Under the pieces are notes generated by a model that was given only the letters and a program-made list of their open reading frames with translations, made no database searches and was not told the DNA's origin. Shown piece after piece: positions 1-11,244 of a stretch of DNA of 11,244 bases. Origin of the DNA: Botryococcus braunii (taxonomy: Eukaryota > Chlorophyta > Trebouxiophyceae); contig KV908727.1 of the NCBI GenBank assembly GCA_002005505.1, positions 59,186-70,429 of the forward strand, written 5' to 3'. How positions within the stretch are numbered: position 1 is the first letter of the stretch; every line of letters begins with the position of its first letter. The position numbers and the translations under genes are program-made.

Positions 1-6407
<6,407 letters not shown>

Positions 6408-6795
6408 TATTGAGGAATTTCAAAACTTCAACAAGTACTCAATAGCCGTTGCCCGTTGGGCGTCACAGAGTAGCAGCATCTAAATCAGGGTACTTCTTGT
6501 TTGAAAACACGAGCAGTTTTCCATCCTAAGAGTTTCAGTAAATCGAGCAGCGCCATCCAAGCGTCGAACGTGAACACGTGGAAGTTCAAAAATCCAGAGA
6601 TCGGTCGAGGCTATCTTTGGGCCACCAGGATGCAAGTTCCTCGCCGTATGTGTAGCCACGGCAGCAAAGCGTGTTCATCCAAGCAACGGCCGATAGCAGG
6701 ACGCCAACGGAACCATACAAAGCCGGTTTCCTGCTGATGAGAGGAGAACGAGTTGCAGACGAAACGTATTACCTTTGCTTTGTCGAATTTGAGTC
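6408..6795. promoter_or_regulatory. Shared divergent promoter region, SOQ1 / small plastid membrane protein gene
   Basis: 388 bp separate the two predicted start codons, which face away from each other, so both 5' UTRs and promoters must fit here unless more upstream exons exist. I see no clear TATA box on either strand. Candidate elements are a CACGTG G-box, a second ACGT core 8 bp away, two CCGTTG/CCGTT Myb-like words near 6447-6459 and a TGACG word on the minus strand near 6460. Unlike most non-coding DNA here, it has no microsatellite. Confidence 0.6.
6575..6580. promoter_or_regulatory. G-box (CACGTG) with neighbouring ACGT core
   Basis: The sequence reads GAACGTGAACACGTGG, with ACGT cores at 6568-6571 and 6576-6579. 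The G-box is a well-known plant light- and bZIP/bHLH-responsive element. It lies about 170 bp from the SOQ1 ATG and 216 bp from the plus-strand ATG. A hexamer can occur by chance. Confidence 0.4.
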
Positions 6796-6816
6796 ATGGC
6801 TTCCACATCAGCTGTG
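6796..6816 (+). CDS. Small plastid membrane protein, exon 1
   Basis: Seven codons, MASTSAV, in GTCATGG context, followed by a GTAAGG donor. A Met-Ala-Ser start is typical of plastid transit peptides. It joins exon 2 in phase 0. Confidence 0.6.
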
Positions 6817-7787
6817 GTAAGGGAGTGAGCTGTGAGGTCTTGACTTTGATCCTTGTAGCCGCGATCCTTTGTGATACTAAGTTGTGCAATCGCTCGCAGA
6901 TTTGTCCGAATGGGACCGTGCGAGGGATGTTCACTAGGCAATGCCTGCACACTTCGCGGAACTTTCGGGCTGCAACACGAGGACTTGTGAGGGCTGTTGC
7001 GGAGACCGAGAAGCAGGCTGAACCCGAAGTTCGAAATGTAGACAATGAGCCACGCACCCTCTCATTTGGAAATAATTCAAGATCGGTAAGAATTTTGATT
7101 ACTCTTTGGTTGGCTGGTGATACAAAGGATTGTACCAGTTGGCGACGGAGTGTGTCAGACGGAGACGCTTATGCATGGTTATACGCAGGGAGTGGGGTAC
7201 ACAGCTGAAGATTCTGCGGGTCAATCAAACATTTTTGCCGTTGAGGTGAGCCATGAATCTGTTTGGAGTCTGAGCAGGTGTACTGTACAGGTACTGCAGT
7301 GTTCAGTGTTGTTTTTGTTTGAGTAACTGGTTGTTTGTTGTGTCGTGCAGCCAAAAGTGTATGTGCAAGGCAGCAACAAAGATACAACCACAGGGTCTTC
7401 CGACAATTTGTTGTTTGCTGTAACTGCTGCTGTGCTGGGAATTGGTGCAATAGCTGTTGGTTTATCAATAACAGCAGGCACTTTTTCATCAGGTATGCTG
7501 TGTGTGAAAGAAAAAGATTGTCGTATATGGTTTCGTTCAGGATTTTAAGTTGTCAGCTTTTGCATAATTACCTTCAATGGGGCATGCTTGATCACTGTCG
7601 GGACTGGCTGCCTTGCTTGACAATCATCGAGGTTGTAATGCTTCTTTGCATCGCATTTGGGAAAACAAGATATTTGAAATTGGAGGGATTTTATGGTACA
7701 GGTTCAGTTGGCGAACAAAGCACAGTTTCTCTGTCACAGTACAAGACAAAGTTTGAGGCGTCTCTTGCCAAGGCTCCAAAGTTGTGA
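6796..7787 (+). CDS. Small plastid-targeted single-membrane-span protein, family not recognised
   Basis: Five exons assembled from splice sites: 6796-6816, 6900-7085, 7189-7245, 7351-7492 and 7702-7787; 492 nt, 163 residues. All joins are in phase. Introns are short (83, 103, 105 and 209 bp) with GTAAGG, GTAAGA, GTGAGC and GTATGC donors and CAG acceptors; intron 1 has a TACTAAG branch-site-like word. The protein starts MASTSAV, has an Arg/Ser/Thr-rich leader to about residue 38 (GLVRAVAE suggests a plastid cleavage site) and a conserved-looking DSAGQSNIFAVEPKVYV segment (about 77-93). One hydrophobic helix follows (108-130, Gly/Ala-rich), then a 33-residue polar tail ending AKAPKL. The features suggest a thylakoid or envelope membrane protein; function unknown. 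Start exon and exon 3 boundary are the least certain parts. Confidence 0.72.
6900..7085 (+). CDS. Small plastid membrane protein, exon 2
   Basis: 62 codons holding the rest of the transit peptide and an acidic mature N terminus. The acceptor is CTCGCAG|A and the donor TCG|GTAAGA. An internal ATG at 6927 is an alternative start if exon 1 is wrong. Confidence 0.7.
7189..7245 (+). CDS. Small plastid membrane protein, exon 3
   Basis: 19 codons, GVGYTAEDSAGQSNIFAVE, between TACGCAG and a GTGAGC donor. A CAG at 7156-7158 is also in phase and would lengthen the exon by 10 codons. Confidence 0.68.
7351..7492 (+). CDS. Small plastid membrane protein, exon 4 (membrane helix)
   Basis: Encodes PKVYVQGSNKDTTTG, then the predicted helix LLFAVTAAVLGIGAIAVG and a short tail. 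The acceptor follows a T/G-rich tract ending GTGCAG. The donor TCATCAG|GTATGC leaves a one-base split Gly codon. Confidence 0.78.
7702..7787 (+). CDS. Small plastid membrane protein, exon 5 (C terminus)
   Basis: Completes Gly136, then adds SVGEQSTVSLSQYKTKFEA and ends AKAPKL with TGA at 7785-7787. The acceptor is GGTACAG|GT. The tail is basic and polar, suitable for one face of a membrane. Confidence 0.72.
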
Positions 7788-8583
7788 CGTGCCTCAGTGA
7801 CAACCATACCCAGCTCGCTTGGCTGCTAGTCTTGAGAGAAACACATGAGCACGGGCTTGAGCACACAGTCTCCATAGTGGGGACACTTGTTATGCACTGG
7901 CAAGTTATCCAGGTGAGAAGAGGAAAGTTATGGTCCATTCGGGAGATCATTCAAATTTTTGTTCAGAAACAATTTATACTGATCTAGCATGATTTGTAGA
8001 GTTGCGATCTAGACAAAGTCAGAGATGTGGACAAGTCAGAATCTCTATCACTTTTGTGAGCAATGGGTTGATGGCAGTTTTTAAGCTCTTGGACTTTCCT
8101 GGAGTCAGATGTCCTATCATTTTGGTGAGCAATGGCTTTAGATGACCATCCGTTACTCTGGGATTGTCGTCCAGTGGATAGTGGAGAACAAAAGGGCGTG
8201 TTTCAGTCAGCCTGTAACGTGGCAGCATGTCTTTTAGGCACTTACAAAGGATGTGAGCTTGTTACCGCTTACTAGCCTCATGAGACAGACTTGTTGTGAT
8301 GTATGAATAGATATTATTTGTAGTGCCCCTGGATTACCACATGTGTATCTCTTTATTAGGTCATTGGCCAATATTAAACGTTTCAGTACATGCTCTGATG
8401 TTAGTGTGCCAGAAAGTTCAAGGGCAGATTCCACTCCGTGGTTGCACGCATGCAAGCAGAAGACATGCTTGTGTGTTGCATGTGCAAGCGCATGTGTGTG
8501 AAATGGGAGAGAAGGGGCACTGTTGGTGCATGTCAGGCCAATTAAGAGGGAAGAGACCACACACTGTTTGTGGCGCGTATATG
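7788..8583. other. Downstream/intergenic stretch, includes the likely 3' UTR of the plus-strand gene
   Basis: No convincing coding segment on either strand. It holds a 22-bp direct repeat pair (8045/8114). No clear polyadenylation signal can be assigned. Confidence 0.5.
8045..8135. repeat. 22-bp direct repeat pair, 69-bp period
   Basis: CTATCA-[CT]-TTT-[TG]G-TGAGCAATGG-type copies at 8045-8066 and 8114-8135 differ at only two positions. A GTCAGA word precedes each copy, suggesting an old tandem duplication. Confidence 0.65.
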
Positions 8584-8590
8584 CGCGTCT

Positions 8591-8765
<175 letters not shown>

Positions 8766-8800
8766 CCCCCTCTTTCTGTTCCCCCCCTGTGTACACACAC

Positions 8801-8920
<120 letters not shown>

Positions 8921-9325
8921 CCCGCCGACGCGCACATGAGCATGCCTACGCATGCACGAACCGAGGTAGAGGGGAGCAAGAGAGGGAGAAGGGGGAGAGA
9001 AAGAGGGAAGGGGGGGGGGAGACTGTCGTTGCTGGCGTGCTGCATGTATGCTTCTTGGTCCGTTCTGTTAAACATAAACATGTCGCTTAGTAAGGAGTCG
9101 GCTTTGGATCGATGTGACACTCGTCTTTTTTAACTGTACACTTCAGAATGCGCCATACTGCAACAAATTTTGGTTTTTTCTTCAGATGCGCAGCTACGAA
9201 GGGCTGAGCATGGTCCTCTGTATACATAATGTCGAACATGTAGCTGCCAGCTGACATTCTATGAATCTATCGCCAGAGGCTGATACAATGTAGTCCCGAA
9301 GTGGGCTTCTGTTCTAGGGTGTATT

Positions 9326-9347
9326 AGGGTTCTCAGGTGAGGACCCT
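9326..9347. repeat. 22-bp inverted repeat
   Basis: The arms AGGGTTCTCA and TGAGGACCCT pair with one G:T-type mismatch around a 2-base centre. The outer ends match those of the palindrome at 10754-10775. Confidence 0.6.
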
Positions 9348-10442
9348 TCATTTGAAGTAGAAGTAAGAATTCTACACGCATGAGGCAGACTGTCTGGAAC
9401 TGTTTTTACGTGTGCACACATGACGTCATGACCTTAGCTGCCACAACATGCTGTTTTAAAAACGCTTTGGCTCTTCTTTTTAAAACTACACTGCATACGG
9501 AATTTTATGTCGAGGTGTTGTACAATCATCTGCAGCCATCATACACTGGGGTGATCGCATTTAACCTTACACTCTTTCACATGGCTGTGGGGCTGCGAGA
9601 ATTGTTTTGCTTGCTCCCATGACGAGGCGTTTTATACACGATATCCTCAACCTCGCTATAATGCCCTCCTCTCATTTTATTAGACCACTCTGGACTAGTC
9701 TTAGAAGGTCTTCGCTCATCTTCACGAAGTCTGTCATGCAGTGGCAGGACATACTTAGCTTCGCCTACACCGGAAGGTACAACTGTACATACCTCAAGTT
9801 ACTCTACCGCATTTAGAGCCAAGGGTGGTGGTAAACCTAGGGAATCGTTCGAAGGAATTCATGAAGGGTAATTTTAACGAGACTTTTGCTATAAACCGTC
9901 AATATTCCTAGCACTCTCCAAACCTGCTTCAACCTGATGCCTCGCGCTTAATGACCAACACCGCTCATCGCTGGCATGTTGGCATGGTGATGATCACATA
10001 ATGCCCCCCCCCCCTCTCCCAAGCGTCTACAGTGAGGCAAACCAATCACTCTCTCGCCATAAAGATAGAATGGCACTTGCATGCTTACACAAATGCCTAC
10101 CTTTCCCCTTGGCGATCCGTGATCCTTCATGAACTTATTCATCAAGTCCCTCAGTGGGTCTTTCGGAGCACTACCAAACCATTCAATCTATGTACCTATA
10201 ACCGAGACCTCAGATCACCAGTATACCCTTCTAGGGGTAAAATTAATCACGATTCAAATCATACCCCCCTTCTTTGTCTTGGGCCCGTAGATTCCACGTA
10301 CCCGCATGCACGATTTATGGTGTGCGGTTAGGATAGGCTTCACTCTTTATTCTAAATCATATGATAATGCATTCTGTAAGGGCATTGTACTATTGTAAAC
10401 GAAACATTGCAGCCTCCAATCCCGTAGTTTGTGTCCACAATT

Positions 10443-10504
10443 GAAGAAGCTTTGCGAAAGTCATTTCAAGTGATCCCACATGGAAGAAGTTTTGCAAAAG
10501 GCAT
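10443..10504. repeat. 22-bp direct repeat pair, 40-bp period
   Basis: GAAGAAGCTTTGCGAAAG-type copies at 10443-10464 and 10483-10504 differ at three positions. Confidence 0.65.
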
Positions 10505-10747
10505 GTTTGTTGTACAAAACCGGGCAGAGGAGATGCTCCGTGTGGTGGAGACGACAGAACTGAGTTAAAATCATCAGAGGTTTCACCCCTGCAAAAAGTG
10601 AGGACTTTCCTCTGGGAAAAATAAACACTATCATGCAGAGCACTGTAAGGTGCTGTAGAGGCTTATACCTACTTACCCGCAGTCGTATTTTACTGCAAAA
10701 CTAGTTTAGGAATTAGTATTACGTGGAATTCCTGCACATATACACTA

Positions 10748-10782
10748 CACAGAAGGGTCCTTCTAGAAGGACCCTCGCTGTG
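10748..10782. repeat. Perfect 22-bp palindrome inside a longer inverted repeat
   Basis: Positions 10754-10775 are an exact palindrome with arm AGGGTCCTTCT. After one or two unpaired bases, CACAG (10748-10752) and CTGTG (10778-10782) add five more pairs. Confidence 0.8.
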
Positions 10783-11064
10783 AAGAGCAGGTGGGGATCC
10801 TGAACGATCCAGGCCTTCGAATATTCAAAGGCGCCTGCAGTCCCACACTGATGAACTCTCATCGCAGAATTACAAAAGCACCTTCCAAATTACCTTGAAG
10901 GCACTTCAAATTCCCTGCCTACAAAATTCTGCAAGTACCCTTTCTGCGAAACCAACCTTGGTTTGGTTGTTGAAAGTGGTGCACAAGACTCTTCGGAGAC
11001 AAAGTAAGAACTCCTGTGGCCTTCATGCAGTACCCTTGCCATTTCAACAGTATATGCCGTGCAG

Positions 11065-11244
11065 TCAAGCAAGGTCAAAGTCAAACTCCTCTCCATTGTC
11101 CAGTAACTTGTTTTCAAGAGCACGGGCCTCCAAGTTCTTATCTCGCAAAACGGCCTCTGCATATGGTCTCCACAGCTTGGCTGCCTGCAAGTAACATTTG
11201 GCTGCATCATTACGCTTGATCAGTGCATTTTTGGCCTGTTCAAA
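11065..11244 (-). CDS. C-terminal exon of a helical, possibly TPR-like protein (partial)
   Basis: From the right edge the minus strand reads FEQAKNALIKRNDAAKCY, then LQAAKLWRPYAEAVLRDK, then NLEARALENKLLDNGEEF and FDFDLA, with TGA at 11067-11065: 59 codons. Ala/Leu/Lys spacing in AAKCYLQAAKLW resembles a TPR or similar alpha-solenoid repeat, followed by a charged helix and an acidic tail. No start codon is in view, because the exon begins beyond the edge. I cannot name the protein. The regular helical pattern, stop position and lack of low complexity support it over the overlapping frames. Confidence 0.6.
   Translation of the reverse strand, partial: FEQAKNALIKRNDAAKCYLQAAKLWRPYAEAVLRDKNLEARALENKLLDNGEEFDFDLA

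Noticed and set aside
6753..7208. A 151-codon plus-strand frame starting at a TTG.
   Set aside because: It includes true exon 2 of the small plastid gene, but reads through its flanking introns. The spliced model has an ATG start and consistent phases.
8019..8228. A 69-codon minus-strand frame containing a PLLTK repeat.
   Set aside because: The protein repeat follows directly from a DNA duplication, and no splice sites or known motif support a gene.
9419..9430. CATGACGTCATG, a bZIP/CRE-type palindrome.
   Set aside because: It is a strong site by sequence, but no gene start lies nearby, so it cannot be tied to a promoter.
9380..9816. Plus-strand frames of 69-80 codons.
   Set aside because: Their composition looks random, with no motif, domain or consistent splice sites.
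10890..11210. A 106-codon minus-strand frame starting with ATG near the right edge.
   Set aside because: It lacks any recognisable pattern and overlaps, in another frame, a helical C-terminal coding segment that runs to the edge. The two plus-strand frames there are rejected for the same reason.

Overview
The window looks like plant-lineage nuclear DNA. Its genes are split by GT-AG introns, two of the three encode plastid-type proteins, and the non-coding DNA is full of very long dinucleotide runs. The best-supported gene is an orthologue of SOQ1 (SUPPRESSOR OF QUENCHING 1), a chloroplast protein known from plants. A streptophyte (green alga of that lineage, bryophyte or other early-diverging plant) is the most likely source. 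I cannot name the species.

Layout, left to right. Positions 1-6407 on the minus strand hold the first seven exons of SOQ1: transit peptide, complete HAD hydrolase domain, internal membrane segment, linker and the start of the thioredoxin-like domain. The rest of the gene (remaining thioredoxin fold and NHL beta-propeller) lies beyond the left edge. Every SOQ1 intron longer than 450 bp carries at least one long CT/GA, CA/TG or CG run. Positions 6408-6795 form a compact divergent promoter with a G-box. Positions 6796-7787 on the plus strand hold a small five-exon gene, reconstructed here from splice sites whose phases all agree. It encodes a 163-residue protein with a plastid-type N terminus and one membrane helix; I do not recognise the family. 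Positions 7788-11064 appear intergenic, with a large (CT)n/(CA)n block and several short repeats and palindromes. At the right edge, 11065-11244 on the minus strand, is the C-terminal exon of a third gene, helical and possibly TPR-like.

How the genes may work together: in Arabidopsis, SOQ1 is a thylakoid protein that prevents the slowly relaxing antenna quenching called qH. Its head-to-head neighbour is predicted to be a small plastid membrane protein and shares the 388-bp promoter, so co-expression in photosynthetic tissue is plausible. That is inference only. I see no mobile-element gene, RNA gene or CRISPR array. The most useful results are the two exon reconstructions, the unrecognised neighbour, and several odd splice-site and intron features in SOQ1.
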